Shown: in pieces, positions 6,797-17,204 of the stretch | Layout of the letters: each line of letters opens with the position of its first letter | Numbering within the stretch: the stretch's first letter is position 1 | Source of the DNA: Nonomuraea angiospora | GTDB taxonomy: Bacteria > Actinomycetota > Actinomycetes > Streptosporangiales > Streptosporangiaceae | Length of the DNA stretch: 64,000 nucleotides | NCBI RefSeq assembly: GCF_014873145.1 | Contig: NZ_JADBEK010000001.1 | Coordinates: 1,736,001 to 1,800,000 of the forward strand | Reading direction: 5' to 3' | The notes under the pieces: model-generated | Database searches by the model: none | What the model saw: the letters and a program-made list of their open reading frames with translations, nothing else | What the model was told of the DNA's origin: nothing | Position numbers and translations under genes: made by a program

Positions 6797-8344
6797 ATGA
6801 ACCGCCTGTCAGGCGCGCTGGCCGTCCTCGTCCTCGTGCTCGCCGCCGGCTGCTCCGGCCCGGCCGGCTCCCTCGCCCGGGACTCCTCGCACAACACGAT
6901 CAGCATCCACCTGTACCAGAAGCCGAAGCGCTTCTCCCCGCTGGATCCGCCCACCGGCCCCGACCAGCAGGTCATGACGTTGATCTTCGACAACCTGCTG
7001 ACGCTCGACGATTCCTACTCCTACGCGCCGCGCCTGGCCGAGCGCTGGGAGGTGCGCGCGGACCGGATCACCTTCCACCTGCGCCGGGGCCTGAAGTGGA
7101 GCGACGGCATGCCGTTCACCAGCAAAGACGTGCTGTTCACCTACAGATTGCTGGCCGACGCCAAGAGCGGCAGCGCGATGGCGGGCAAGCTGGCCGGGGC
7201 CGCCTTCGAGGCCCCGGACGACACCACGTTCGTGATCAGGCCGGCCAGGCCCAACGTCGGCTTCCTCAGCCTGATCGCCGGGCCGTTCGCCTTCATCCTG
7301 CCCGAGCACGTGCTCGGCATGGAGCCGGTGGACAGGATCGCGGGCAGCGTCTTCTTCAACCACCCGACGGTCGGCATGGGCCCGTACACCTTCGTGACCT
7401 ACAAGACCGACCAGTACGTGGAGCTGGCCGTCAACCCGCACTACCGCAAACCCATCGCGATCTCCAGGATCTTCCTCAAGCCCATCAGCTCGGACGTGGC
7501 GGCGGCGCAGCTCGGCACCGGCGAGATGGACCTCGTGCAGATCTCCCCCACCGACCTGCGGGCGGTGGAGTCGCTCAAGGGCGTCACCGTCTCGGCGAAG
7601 CCGAGCCCGGGCTTCATCAGGATCGCGGTCGACCAGAGCGACAGGCGCTTCGCCGATCCCCGGGTACGGCGGGCGATGCTCCACGCCATCGACCGCGAGG
7701 CGCTGGTCGCCAAGCTCCTGGCCGGCAGGGGCCGGGTGCAGAACTCCTCGTTCGTCACTTCCTGGGCGCTGCCCGGCACGCTGGAGGCGTACGCCTACGA
7801 CCCGGCCAGGGCCAGGTCGCTGCTGGCGCAGGCGGGCTGGAAGGCCGGCGAGAAGGTGACGCTGTCGTGGATCCCCGGCCAGCGCGACCGCGACGTGACG
7901 GCCACGGTGGTGCAGGGCGCGCTGAGCGCGGCGGGCATGACCGTCGAGCTCAAGCAGGTGCAGGCGGCCGAGCTGCTCGAATCCTATGAGAAGCGCACGT
8001 TCGACCTGGCGCTCTTCGGCGGCGGCAGCTACGCCGTGGACCCCTCCAGCAGCGTCACGATCATCAATTGCACCGCTTTCTACCCCAGCGGGGGAAATAT
8101 CAGTAACTTCTGCGACGAGTCGTTGGACACCCTCACCGCCCGGGCCGACGCCGGCACCGACCGCGGCCAGCGTGCCAAGCTCTACCAGGAGGCCGCGGGC
8201 AAGGACAACGCCCAGGTCCCGTACCTGTGGTTGTACAACCCTGACACCCTGTGGGCCACCGGCTCGCGGCTGCGCGGCTTCAAGCCCAGCGGCGACTTCG
8301 CCACCGGCTTCTGGAACGCCGACGAGTGGACCCTGGCCGGCTGA
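6797..8344 (+). CDS. ABC importer substrate-binding lipoprotein, family 5 (peptide/nickel type)
   Basis: The ATG at 6797 follows AGGGAGG. The 515-residue protein has a lipoprotein signal (MNRLSGALAVLVLVLAAGC, Cys at about 19) and an SBP family 5 body: YAPRLAERWEV, ITFHLRRGLKWSDGMPFTSKDV near residues 95-115, and the usual RRAMLHAIDRE region near 300. It should sit outside the membrane and deliver an oligopeptide, opine or metal-chelate ligand to the permeases encoded next. The stop overlaps the permease start (TGATG), so the five genes form one operon. The ligand cannot be read from sequence; the class is diverse. Confidence 0.92.
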   Translation: MNRLSGALAVLVLVLAAGCSGPAGSLARDSSHNTISIHLYQKPKRFSPLDPPTGPDQQVMTLIFDNLLTLDDSYSYAPRLAERWEVRADRITFHLRRGLKWSDGMPFTSKDVLFTYRLLADAKSGSAMAGKLAGAAFEAPDDTTFVIRPARPNVGFLSLIAGPFAFILPEHVLGMEPVDRIAGSVFFNHPTVGMGPYTFVTYKTDQYVELAVNPHYRKPIAISRIFLKPISSDVAAAQLGTGEMDLVQISPTDLRAVESLKGVTVSAKPSPGFIRIAVDQSDRRFADPRVRRAMLHAIDREALVAKLLAGRGRVQNSSFVTSWALPGTLEAYAYDPARARSLLAQAGWKAGEKVTLSWIPGQRDRDVTATVVQGALSAAGMTVELKQVQAAELLESYEKRTFDLALFGGGSYAVDPSSSVTIINCTAFYPSGGNISNFCDESLDTLTARADAGTDRGQRAKLYQEAAGKDNAQVPYLWLYNPDTLWATGSRLRGFKPSGDFATGFWNADEWTLAG

Positions 8345-9303
8345 TGCTCGCCTACCTCATGCGCCGGCTCCTGACCAGTGCCGCCGTCTTCCTGCTCATC
8401 AGCGCCGGCGTGTTCCTCCTGATCCGCGCCGCGCCCGGCGACCCGGTCCGGATGATGGTCGACCCCGAGCGGCTGGCCTCGGGCGGCCCGGCGTTCGTCG
8501 CCGCCAAACGCGCCGAACTCGGCCTGGACCGGCCGGTCCTGGTCACGTACGGCATCTGGCTGCGCGACGTGCTGGGCGGCGATCTCGGCCACTCCTTCGT
8601 CAGCCGCCGCCCGGTGGCCGAGGTGCTCGGCGAGCGGATGGGGCCCACCGTGCTGCTCATGGGCACCGCCCTGGCGATCGGCCTGGTACTGGCGGTGGCG
8701 GCGGGCACGCTGGCCGCGATCCGGCGCAACACCGCGATCGACTACGCCACCACCGTCGCCGGCCTCGGCACGATCTCGGTGCCCGGCTTCTTCCTGGGCA
8801 TCGCCGCGATCTACCTGTTCTCGCTGCGGCTCGGCTGGGTGCCGTCCTCCGGCATGTCCACGCCGGGCGACGGCGGCGCCGCCGACGTCCTGGCCCACCT
8901 GGTGCTGCCCGCGGCCGTCCTCGGGCTGTCCATCGCCGGGCCGTTCACCCGGTACGTGCGCGCCGGGCTGCTGGCGGAGCTCGGCGCCGACTACGTGCGC
9001 ACGGCCGAGGCCAAGGGCGCCGGTCCGGCCCGGGTGCTCGTGCGGCACGCGCTGCGCAACGCCCTGGTCCCGCTCATCACCGTCGTGATGATCTCCATCC
9101 CGCAGCTGCTGGCCGGGGCGGTCGCCGTGGAGCAGGTCTTCGCCTGGCCGGGCATGGGGCAGCTCGCCGTCAGCTCGACAGCCCAGCTCGACCACCCGGT
9201 GGTGATGGGGTTCGCGATGTTCGTGGCGGTGCTCGTCCTGGTCTGCAACCTCGCCGCCGACCTGCTCTACGCGGTGGCCGACCCGCGGATCAGCCTGTCA
9301 TGA
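8344..9303 (+). CDS. ABC importer permease, DppB type
   Basis: The ATG at 8344 shares a base with the previous stop. The 319-residue protein has the DppB/OppB/NikB form: one N-terminal helix (RRLLTSAAVFLLISAGVFLLI), an extracytoplasmic domain with APGDPVRMM, then a five-helix core. The EAA loop, ADYVRTAEAKGAGPARVLVRHALRNAL, appears near residue 218 and contacts the ATPases. Its last bases overlap the next permease by 4. Confidence 0.93.
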   Translation: MLAYLMRRLLTSAAVFLLISAGVFLLIRAAPGDPVRMMVDPERLASGGPAFVAAKRAELGLDRPVLVTYGIWLRDVLGGDLGHSFVSRRPVAEVLGERMGPTVLLMGTALAIGLVLAVAAGTLAAIRRNTAIDYATTVAGLGTISVPGFFLGIAAIYLFSLRLGWVPSSGMSTPGDGGAADVLAHLVLPAAVLGLSIAGPFTRYVRAGLLAELGADYVRTAEAKGAGPARVLVRHALRNALVPLITVVMISIPQLLAGAVAVEQVFAWPGMGQLAVSSTAQLDHPVVMGFAMFVAVLVLVCNLAADLLYAVADPRISLS

Positions 9304-10169
9304 CCGCGACCGCCGCCCCCGCCTCGCCCCGCTCGCTCGCCGCCCGGCGCTTCCGGCGCAACCGCATGGCGCTGGCCGGCGCCGTGTTCCTCACCACCGT
9401 CGGCGTGCTGGCGCTGGCCGCGCCGCTGGTGGCCGGGCACGACCCGAACGCGGTCGATCTGGCCGCCTTCCGCGAGCCGCCGTCCGCCGCGCACCTGCTC
9501 GGCACCGACTCCTCCGGGCGCGACGTGTTCGCCAGGCTCCTGCACGCCGGCCGGGTCTCGCTGCTGGTCGGCCTGCTGTCGTCGCTGGCGGCGGTCGTCC
9601 TCGGCACGCTGCTCGGCGCCCTGGCCGGCATGTTCGGCGGGACGGTCGACGCCGTCGTCATGCGCGCCGCCGACGTGGTGCTCTCCTTCCCGCCGCTGGT
9701 CGTCATCGTCGTGCTGGCGGGCGTGCTCGGGCCGGGCGCCGCGATGCTCGTGCTCGTCTTCGCCGCCTGCAACTGGCCGACCGCCTGCCGCGTGGTGCGC
9801 GGGCTGACGCTCTCGCTGCGCGAGCGCGAGTACGTCCAGGCGGCGCGCGCCTTCGGGGCCGGGCGGCTGACGGTGATCGGCCGGCACGTGCTGCCCGCCG
9901 TCCTGCCGCAGGTGGCGGTGGCCGGCACGCTGCTGGTGGCGCAGCTGATCCTGCTGGAGGCGGTGCTGTCCTTCCTCGGCCTCGGCGTACGCCCGCCGCG
10001 GGCCAGCTGGGGCAACATGCTGACCGACGCCCAGAACCTCACCCTCATCCAGACCATGCCGTGGTTGTGGCTGCCGCCCGGCCTGGCCATCGCGCTGACC
10101 GTCCTGGCCGTGAACTTCGTCGGCGACGGCCTGCGCGACGCCGTGGACCCGAAGGGAGGCCGCGGATGA
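9300..10169 (+). CDS. ABC importer permease, DppC type
   Basis: The ATG at 9300 overlaps the stop of the DppB-type gene. The 289-residue protein has the OppC N-terminal helix ([32 protein letters not shown]), the [23 protein letters not shown] signature (about residues 62-84), and an EAA loop [26 protein letters not shown]. It ends with the normal [11 protein letters not shown]-terminus. It pairs with the DppB-type subunit as the membrane channel. Confidence 0.93.
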   Translation: MTATAAPASPRSLAARRFRRNRMALAGAVFLTTVGVLALAAPLVAGHDPNAVDLAAFREPPSAAHLLGTDSSGRDVFARLLHAGRVSLLVGLLSSLAAVVLGTLLGALAGMFGGTVDAVVMRAADVVLSFPPLVVIVVLAGVLGPGAAMLVLVFAACNWPTACRVVRGLTLSLREREYVQAARAFGAGRLTVIGRHVLPAVLPQVAVAGTLLVAQLILLEAVLSFLGLGVRPPRASWGNMLTDAQNLTLIQTMPWLWLPPGLAIALTVLAVNFVGDGLRDAVDPKGGRG

Positions 10170-11146
10170 CGCCGCTGCTCGCGGTCGACGACCTCACGGT
10201 CGAGTTCGCCACGCGGGAGGGCGTGCTGCGCGCCGTCGACGGAGTCAGCCTGGAGGTGGGGCCGGGCGAGATCCTCGGCGTGGTCGGCGAGTCCGGCTCG
10301 GGCAAGAGCGTGACCGCGATGTCGGTGCTCGGCCTGGTCCGGCCGCCGGGGCGGGTGGTGCGCGGCAGCGTCCGCTTCGACGGCGAGGACCTGCTGGCCC
10401 TGCCCGCGCGCCGGCTGCGCCGGATCCGGGGCCGCCGCATCGCGATGATCTTCCAGGACCCGATGACGGCGCTCAACCCGGTCGTCCCGGTCGGCGCCCA
10501 GATCGCCGAGGCCATCAGGCTGCACCAGCCGCGCCTCGGCCGCGCCGCCGTGCGGGCCCGCGTGCTGGACCTGCTGGCCTCCGTCGGCGTCGCCGACCCC
10601 GCCGGCCGGTACGGCCGCCACCCCCACGAGTACTCCGGCGGCATGCGCCAGCGGGCGATGATCGCGATGGCCCTGGCCAACGAGCCCGACCTGCTCATCG
10701 CCGACGAACCGACGACCGCGCTGGACGTCACCGTCCAGTCCCAGGTGCTCCGCCTGATCGACACGGCCAGGCGGGAGGCCGGCGCGGCGGCGGTGCTCAT
10801 CACCCACGACCTGGGCGTGATCGCCGAGCTGGCCGACCGGGTCGCGGTCATGTACGCCGGCCGCGTCGTCGAGCACGGCGACGTGCACCAGGTCTTCGCC
10901 ACGCCCCGCCACCCCTACACGCGCGGCCTGCTGTCCAGCCGTCCCCGCCTGGAGCCGGCGACGCGGGACCTGGTGCCGATCCCGGGCAGCCCGCCCGACC
11001 TGCTGGCGCCGCCGCCCGGCTGCGCCTTCGAGCCGCGCTGCGCGGTGGGCGCCGGCCGCGCCGCCTGCCGGTCGGAGCGTCCCGAGCCGGTCGCGGTGGC
11101 CGCCGGTCACCTGTCGGCCTGTCATTTCCACGAGGAGCAGGTGTGA
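10166..11146 (+). CDS. ABC importer ATPase, DppD type
   Basis: The ATG at 10166 overlaps the previous stop by 4 bases. The 326-residue protein has Walker [11 protein letters not shown] (about residue 40), the Q-loop [11 protein letters not shown], signature [12 protein letters not shown], Walker [15 protein letters not shown] and the H-loop ITHDLG. The C-terminal oligopeptide-transporter extension is present, with the cysteine pattern [16 protein letters not shown] that in relatives can hold an iron-sulfur cluster. Confidence 0.94.
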   Translation: MTPLLAVDDLTVEFATREGVLRAVDGVSLEVGPGEILGVVGESGSGKSVTAMSVLGLVRPPGRVVRGSVRFDGEDLLALPARRLRRIRGRRIAMIFQDPMTALNPVVPVGAQIAEAIRLHQPRLGRAAVRARVLDLLASVGVADPAGRYGRHPHEYSGGMRQRAMIAMALANEPDLLIADEPTTALDVTVQSQVLRLIDTARREAGAAAVLITHDLGVIAELADRVAVMYAGRVVEHGDVHQVFATPRHPYTRGLLSSRPRLEPATRDLVPIPGSPPDLLAPPPGCAFEPRCAVGAGRAACRSERPEPVAVAAGHLSACHFHEEQV

Positions 11147-12174
11147 GCAAACCCGTGCTGGCCGTCGAGGGCCTGGTCAAGCACTTCCCGATCCGTACCG
11201 GTGCCCTGCGCGGGCGGACCGGCGCGGTCCGGGCCGTGGACGGCGTGGACCTGGCGCTGCACTCCGGCCGCACCCTCGGGCTGGTCGGCGAGTCCGGCTG
11301 CGGCAAGACCACGACGGGCCGGCTCGTCGTGCGCCTGGCCGAGCCCACCTCCGGCCGCATCCTGTACGGCGGGCGCGACCTGGCCGCCCTGTCGCCCGCC
11401 CGGCTCAGGCCGCTGCGCGGCGAGATCCAGATCGTCTTCCAGGACCCGTACGCGTCGCTGTCGCCGCGGCTGACCGTGCACGAGATCGTCGCCGAGCCGC
11501 TGCGCACCCAGGGCCGCTACCGCCGCGGCGGCCGGGCGCGGGTCGGCGAGCTGCTGGAGCTGGTGGGCCTGTCGCCCGAACACGCGGGCCGCTATCCGCA
11601 CGAGTTCTCCGGCGGCCAGCGCCAGCGCGTCGGCATCGCCAGGGCGCTGGCCCTGAACCCGCGCGTGCTGGTGCTGGACGAGCCCGTCTCGGCGCTGGAC
11701 GTCTCGATCCAGGCGCAGGTCGTCAACCAGCTCGCCCAGCTCCAGCGGGAGCTGGGCCTGGCCTACCTGTTCATCTCGCACGACCTGTCGGTCGTGCGGC
11801 ACCTGTGCGACAGAGTGGCGATCATGTATCTGGGCCGGATCGTGGAGGAGGGCGAGCGGGCGGAGATCTTCGCCCGGCCCGCCCACCCCTACACCAAGGC
11901 GCTCATCTCGGCCGTGCCGATCTCGTGCCCGTCGCAGCGGGGCGGGCGCAGGCGGATCGTGCTCGCCGGTGACGTGCCCAGCCCGGCGAACCCGCCGTCG
12001 GGTTGCCGCTTCCGTACCCGCTGCTGGAAGGCCCGGGAGCGGTGCGCCGTCGAGGAGCCGGAGCTGACCGGCGCGGGGCATCGCGTCGCCTGCCATTTCC
12101 CCGAGGAGAGCACCAGGCCCGGCGTAGGACCGGGAGGTGTCATTTGGGCTGGTCGTCGCTCCAGCCCGCCTTGA
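11143..12174 (+). CDS. ABC importer ATPase, DppF type, with altered C-terminal tail
   Basis: A GTG at 11143 overlaps the DppD-type stop. Walker [11 protein letters not shown], signature [12 protein letters not shown], Walker [14 protein letters not shown] and H-loop ISHDLS are intact, and the C-terminal [14 protein letters not shown] motif is present. After CHFPEES the last 20 or so residues ([18 protein letters not shown]) do not look like family sequence; they are read through DNA that is antisense to the end of a broken neighbouring gene. The normal 3' end was probably replaced when that neighbour was rearranged, but the enzyme core is whole. Confidence 0.92.
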   Translation: MSKPVLAVEGLVKHFPIRTGALRGRTGAVRAVDGVDLALHSGRTLGLVGESGCGKTTTGRLVVRLAEPTSGRILYGGRDLAALSPARLRPLRGEIQIVFQDPYASLSPRLTVHEIVAEPLRTQGRYRRGGRARVGELLELVGLSPEHAGRYPHEFSGGQRQRVGIARALALNPRVLVLDEPVSALDVSIQAQVVNQLAQLQRELGLAYLFISHDLSVVRHLCDRVAIMYLGRIVEEGERAEIFARPAHPYTKALISAVPISCPSQRGGRRRIVLAGDVPSPANPPSGCRFRTRCWKARERCAVEEPELTGAGHRVACHFPEESTRPGVGPGGVIWAGRRSSPP

Positions 12175-12381
12175 TCATCGCGGTGGAGTTCCACATCGTG
12201 CCGGGCTCGAAGCCGGCAGCGCCGGCTCGGGCACGTCCTCCAACCGCCGCCAGGCGATCGCGAACGTCTCGCTCACCACCTCGTCCGCCACCTGGCGGCC
12301 CGCGCGGCTCACGACGTAGGCCCACACCCGTTGCCGGCATTCGTCGTACATGCCGGTGAACCGGTGCTCATCATCTGACAC
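12140..12381 (-). pseudogene. ECF sigma factor remnant fused to the tail of another gene
   Basis: From a GTG at 12381 the frame reads SDDEHRFTGMYDECRQRVWAYVVSRA then DEVVSETFAIAWRRLEDVPEPALP, clear sigma-70 region 2 of an ECF factor. After PALP homology stops in that frame. In another frame the DNA continues as [23 protein letters not shown] and stops at 12140, which looks like the C-terminus of a different protein, perhaps the partner gene of the sigma factor. Sigma region 4 is missing, so the gene is dead. The join lies near 12215. Its end overlaps the 3' end of the DppF-type gene. Confidence 0.7.
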
Positions 12382-12463
12382 CGCCCAGCCCCTTCGTTCG
12401 GGATGCGTTCTTCTGACACCACGAAGTGGCCGCAACCCTCCCGTTGTTACACCCCTTTCGGGA

Positions 12464-13405
12464 TCAGCTGATCGGGACGGTGAGGCGGCGTCTGGCGGGT
12501 GACGGCTCCCTGCGCTCGCCGAGGAGGGTCATGAGCTGGTCCATGGCCACCTCGCCGAGCTTCTCGCCGTCCACGTCGATCGCGGGGACGTCGCCCAGGC
12601 CGAGGCTCTCGACGATCATGCGCTCCGAGCTGACCACGACGTCGCGGATCCCGCGGTGGAGCAGGGCGAACATGAGGCCCAGGCCGATCGAGGTGGCGTA
12701 CGGGACCACGGCGGTGGCGCGGGCGGCCAGCACGGCCTCCGCCGTCTCCACCCCGGCGGCGAACGTCGAGGGGTAGGGGCCGAGCATGGTCAGCGTCGCG
12801 CCGCTCGCCCCGGCCGCGGCGCGGATGGCCGCCTGGCGCTGGCGGTCCTGCCAGGAGCCCGCCGGGCCGCCGATGTAGACGATGCGCTCGTGGCCCATCT
12901 CGACGAACCGGGACACGAGCGTGCCGAAGGCGGTGGCCGTGTCGGCGACCGCGGAGGTCATGCCCTCGATCTCGCGGTCGATGAGCACGGTCGGCTTGAA
13001 CGACGCGGCGGCGCGGACGATCTCGTCCGAGCCCCGCGGCGCGGTGAGCAGGAAGCCGTCGACCTGGTGCGCGAGCTGCTCGACCGCGGCGACGTGGGCG
13101 GCGTGCTCCAGGGAGTGCACCGCGATGGTCAGCTGCATGCCCGAGTCGGCCGCGCGCGCCTGGGCGCCGCCGATGATCGGGGTGAAGAAGGTGTTGTCGA
13201 GCGTGGGCACCACGACGGCGACCACCCCGGTCCGCCCGCGGGCGAGCTGCGTGGCCGCCCGGTTGGGGACGAATCCGAGCTGCTCGGCGGCTGCGCGGAC
13301 GCGGGCCACCGTCTCCGGGGCGGCCAGGTCCGGCCGGCCCAGGGCGCGGGAGGCCGTCGCCTTGGAAACCCCGGCCAGCGCGGCGACGTCCGCGAGTGTC
13401 GGCAC
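12464..13405 (-). CDS. LacI-family transcriptional repressor
   Basis: A GTG at 13405 follows AAGGAGG; the product is 313 residues. The N-terminus has the LacI helix-turn-helix PTLADVAALAGVSKATASRALGRP with hinge helix FVPNRAATQLARGRTG, then a periplasmic-binding-protein-like effector domain (VVAVVVPTLDNTFFTPIIGGA onward). It is divergent from the ABC and adenosine-deaminase operon, and two AACCGGTT palindromes lie at the start of that operon. It very likely represses the operon until a nucleoside, purine or amine ligand binds. The effector is unknown. Confidence 0.93.
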   Translation of the reverse strand: MPTLADVAALAGVSKATASRALGRPDLAAPETVARVRAAAEQLGFVPNRAATQLARGRTGVVAVVVPTLDNTFFTPIIGGAQARAADSGMQLTIAVHSLEHAAHVAAVEQLAHQVDGFLLTAPRGSDEIVRAAASFKPTVLIDREIEGMTSAVADTATAFGTLVSRFVEMGHERIVYIGGPAGSWQDRQRQAAIRAAAGASGATLTMLGPYPSTFAAGVETAEAVLAARATAVVPYATSIGLGLMFALLHRGIRDVVVSSERMIVESLGLGDVPAIDVDGEKLGEVAMDQLMTLLGERREPSPARRRLTVPIS

Positions 13406-13464
13406 TGATCCTCCTTGAGTCGTTACACGGATTTCACACAGGGGTTTGTGCGACAGGCCGCTCA

Positions 13465-13504
13465 TAATCTATGGTCAGGCTCATGCAACCGGTTCCGCAA
13501 CCGG
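13465..13504 (+). promoter_or_regulatory. Promoter -10 and tandem LacI-type operators overlapping the operon start
   Basis: A -10-like TAATCT lies at 13465-13470. Downstream are two direct copies of GCAACCGGTTCC, each centred on the palindrome AACCGGTT, at 13487-13494 and 13499-13506 (12 bp apart). If transcription starts near 13477, the operators cover +10 to +30, a normal blocking position for a LacI protein. They lie inside the apparent start of the first permease gene. Confidence 0.65.
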
Positions 13505-14361
13505 TTCCAGCCAAGCGTACGCCACGGAGAAAGGACGCCGACATCTCCCGCAAATCGGCCCTTCTGCTGGTGCCTGGTCTCGTCCTTCTCGTCGCGGGCT
13601 TCCTCATCCCCTCGGCGGCGATGCTCTTCGCGCCCCCGGACGTGCCGACCGGCGAGATCTTCACGCGCCTGGGCAGGATGCTGACGGATCCGTACGACCT
13701 GGAGGTGATCGGGCGCACGGTCGGGCTGGCCCTGGCTGTCACGATCATCTGCGTCGTCCTCGGCTTCCCCATCGCCTACTGGCTCGCCCGCTCGCCGTCA
13801 CGCTGGAGCGGGGTCTTCCTGGCAGTGGCGATCTTCCCATTGATGCTGAGCAACGTGGTAAGGACGTTCGGCTGGCTGGTGATCCTCGGCTCCAAGGGGG
13901 CGCTCGGCCGGCTGCTCGTCCAGCTCGGCATCGTGGACGTGGCGCCGCAGCTGCTCTACACCAAGCTGGCGATCGTCCTGGGCCTCACCCAGCTGTTCCT
14001 GCCGCTGGCGATCATCTCCTGCTACTCGGCCGTCGCCCAGGTCGATCCCGGCCTGGACGACGCCTCGCGCGGGCTCGGCGCGAGCCGCATCCGCACGATG
14101 TGGAACGTCGTCATCCCGCTGACCATGCCCGGCATCGTGGTGGCCGCCACCCTGGTCTTCGCCGGGTCCGTCACCGCCTACACCACGCCGTACCTGCTCG
14201 GCGGGTCCAGCCAGCGGATGCTGTCCACGCAGCTGTTCAACTACGCGAGCACCACGGTCGACTGGGCCTCCGCCTCGGCGACGGCGCTCATCATGACGGT
14301 CCTGGTCTTCCTGGTCTCCGGGCTGTCCTCGCTGATCGGGCGGAAGGGGGCCACCTCATGA
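13471..14361 (+). CDS. ABC importer permease, spermidine/putrescine (PotB) type; start uncertain
   Basis: The 296-residue frame from ATG 13471 has six hydrophobic helices beginning SALLLVPGLVLLVAGFLIPS and the PotB-type EAA loop VDPGLDDASRGLGASRIRTMWNVVIP near residue 195. The first 24 residues (QPVPQPVPAKRTPRRKDAD) are encoded by the operator region, and neither ATG 13471 nor 13483 has a ribosome site. The only good one, GGAGAAAGGA at 13526-13535, precedes an in-frame ATC at 13543 with 7-base spacing. The true start may be leaderless at 13483 or an unusual ATC. The gene overlaps the next permease by 4 bases. Confidence 0.9.
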   Translation: MVRLMQPVPQPVPAKRTPRRKDADISRKSALLLVPGLVLLVAGFLIPSAAMLFAPPDVPTGEIFTRLGRMLTDPYDLEVIGRTVGLALAVTIICVVLGFPIAYWLARSPSRWSGVFLAVAIFPLMLSNVVRTFGWLVILGSKGALGRLLVQLGIVDVAPQLLYTKLAIVLGLTQLFLPLAIISCYSAVAQVDPGLDDASRGLGASRIRTMWNVVIPLTMPGIVVAATLVFAGSVTAYTTPYLLGGSSQRMLSTQLFNYASTTVDWASASATALIMTVLVFLVSGLSSLIGRKGATS

Positions 14362-15145
14362 AGCGGCCGATCACGGCGGCGCTCGCGGTCATCGGCTACG
14401 TCATCATGATCGTGCCGATCATCTTCGTGGTCGCCACCGCCTTCACCGCCGGAAGCACCCTGAGGTTCCCGCCCGACGGGATCTCGCTGCGCTGGTTCGA
14501 CGAGGCGCTCGGCTACGAGCCGTTCATCGAGGCCGCGCTCTCCAGCCTGGAGCTCGCCGTGCTCGCCACCGCGCTCGCGCTGGTGCTCGGCGTGCCCGTC
14601 ACGCTCGCCGTCCACCGCGGCAAGCTGCCGGGCAAGGGCCTGGTCGAGGGGCTGTTCCTGTCGCCGCTCATCGTCCCCGAGCTGGTCGTCGGCCTCGCGT
14701 TGTTCCAGCAGCTGATGGTCGGCCTGGACCTGGACAACTTCAGCACCCTGCTGGTCGGGCACACCGCGCTGATGCTGCCGTACGCGGTGCGCGTGACCGG
14801 CGCCTCGCTCGCGCTGGCCGACCCCGCGCTGGAGGAGGCCGCCCGGGGTCTCGGCGCCTCGCCGCTGCGCGCGTTCCTCAACGTGACGTTGCCCGTCCTG
14901 CGTCCGGGCATCTTCTCCGCCGCGCTGCTCAGCATGGTGACGTCGTTCAACAACGTGCCGCTGTCGCTGCTGCTGCAGGGACGCGACTTCCGGACGCTGC
15001 CGGTGACGATGCTCGACTACGTGCAGCAGTCGTACGACCCGATGGTCGCCGCCGCGTCCACCCTCATCCTGGCCGCCACCGTGGTCATCGCGGTGATCGC
15101 CGAGCGCACGGTCGGATTCGCCAAGATCTTCGGAGGGATCAACCA

Positions 15146-15149
<4 letters not shown>
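14358..15149 (+). CDS. ABC importer permease, PotC type
   Basis: The ATG at 14358 overlaps the previous stop. The 263-residue protein has an N-terminal helix (AALAVIGYVIMIVPIIFVVATAF), the binding-protein-dependent permease core and the EAA loop LADPALEEAARGLGASPLRAFLNVTLP near residue 152. It is the second membrane subunit of the importer. The next gene starts four bases before its end. Confidence 0.93.
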
Positions 15150-16135
<986 letters not shown>

Positions 16136-16151
16136 AAGAAGGAACGACCTC

Positions 16152-17204
16152 ATGCCCACGCGCCGCGCCGTACTGGCCGCCGCTCTGACGGTGCTCGCCG
16201 CAGCCGGATGTTCCGGCTCCGGGTCCGCCGAGAAGCAGGCCGATCAGAACACCATCGTCGTCAGCACCTTCCCCTTCGGGGTGAAGGAGTTCGAGCAGGC
16301 GGTCGTCGCTCCGTTCAGCAAGCAGACGGGGATCAAGGTCGAGCTGGACACCGGGTCCAACTCCGACCGGCTGTCGAAGCTGAAGCTCGCCAAGGGCGAG
16401 CCGGAGGCGGACGTGGTGCTGATCTCCGACTACTTCGCCGCGCTCGGGCAGAAGGACGGCCTCTTCCAGAAGGTCGACGTGCCCAACATGAAGCAGCTCG
16501 CGCCGTTCGCGACCGAGGGCTCCTACGAGGGGCCGGCCTACACGCACCAGCTCAACGGGATCATCTACAACACCGGCAAGCTCAGCCAGAAGCAGGCGGC
16601 CGACTGGGAGCTGTTCGCCAACGCGGCGAACAAGGGAAAGGTCGCGCTTCCCGATATTTCGGTGACCGCCGGACAACTCATGATTTCGGGGGTGGGTGAG
16701 TCGTACGGCAAGGGCCCCTACGACATCGACGGCTCGCTGAAGACCCTGGCCGGCTGGGCGCCGAACGTCCTGCAGTTCTACACCTCCTCGACCGAGGTCA
16801 CGAACCTGCTGACCCAGGGCGAGATCGTCGCCGCCGACGCGCTGAGCGGCTTCGCCACCAAGCTCGTCACCTCGGGCGAGCCGATCGCCTGGACGGCTCC
16901 CGCCAAGGGCCGCTACATGGCCACCAACCGGGCGATGATCCCCAAGGGCGCGCGCAACGCGCAGGGAGCGGCGAAGTTCATCGACTACATGCTGTCGGCC
17001 GAGGCGCAGAGCGCCATGGCGAAGGCCGCCGGCGACCTGCCCACGAACCCGAAGGCCGAGATCCCGGCCGACATCGCCAAGGTGACCGGCGAGGCGGCGA
17101 AGGACCCGGTGGCCGCCGGGTTCAAGACCCTCGACCCAGCCCAGCTCGTCGACACCCGCGCCACCTGGGTCGACCGCTTCACCCGCGAGGTGGCCGGCAA
17201 GTGA
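16152..17204 (+). CDS. ABC importer substrate-binding lipoprotein, PotD/iron type
   Basis: The 350-residue protein follows the ATPase by 16 bases, with GAAAGAAGGA as ribosome site. The signal is a lipobox: VLAAAGCSGSGS with Cys near 20. The body matches the spermidine/putrescine or ferric-type family 1/6 binding fold (TIVVSTFPFGVKEFEQAVVAPF; NQLNG/YNTGKL-type hinge seen here as HQLNGIIYNTGKL; PKGARNAQGAAKFIDYMLS near the end). Because the operon ends with an adenosine-deaminase homologue and is headed by a LacI repressor, the ligand may be a purine derivative or another aminated compound rather than a polyamine. That is inference from context. Confidence 0.9.
   Translation: MPTRRAVLAAALTVLAAAGCSGSGSAEKQADQNTIVVSTFPFGVKEFEQAVVAPFSKQTGIKVELDTGSNSDRLSKLKLAKGEPEADVVLISDYFAALGQKDGLFQKVDVPNMKQLAPFATEGSYEGPAYTHQLNGIIYNTGKLSQKQAADWELFANAANKGKVALPDISVTAGQLMISGVGESYGKGPYDIDGSLKTLAGWAPNVLQFYTSSTEVTNLLTQGEIVAADALSGFATKLVTSGEPIAWTAPAKGRYMATNRAMIPKGARNAQGAAKFIDYMLSAEAQSAMAKAAGDLPTNPKAEIPADIAKVTGEAAKDPVAAGFKTLDPAQLVDTRATWVDRFTREVAGK

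Noticed and set aside
9290..11131. 613-residue minus-strand frame under the ABC importer genes
   Set aside because: Antisense shadow; no ribosome site and no domain pattern.
12464..13405. This LacI protein as regulator of the polysaccharide island
   Set aside because: Its own operators are AACCGGTT, different from GTTAnCGnTAAC, and it is divergent from an unrelated importer operon.
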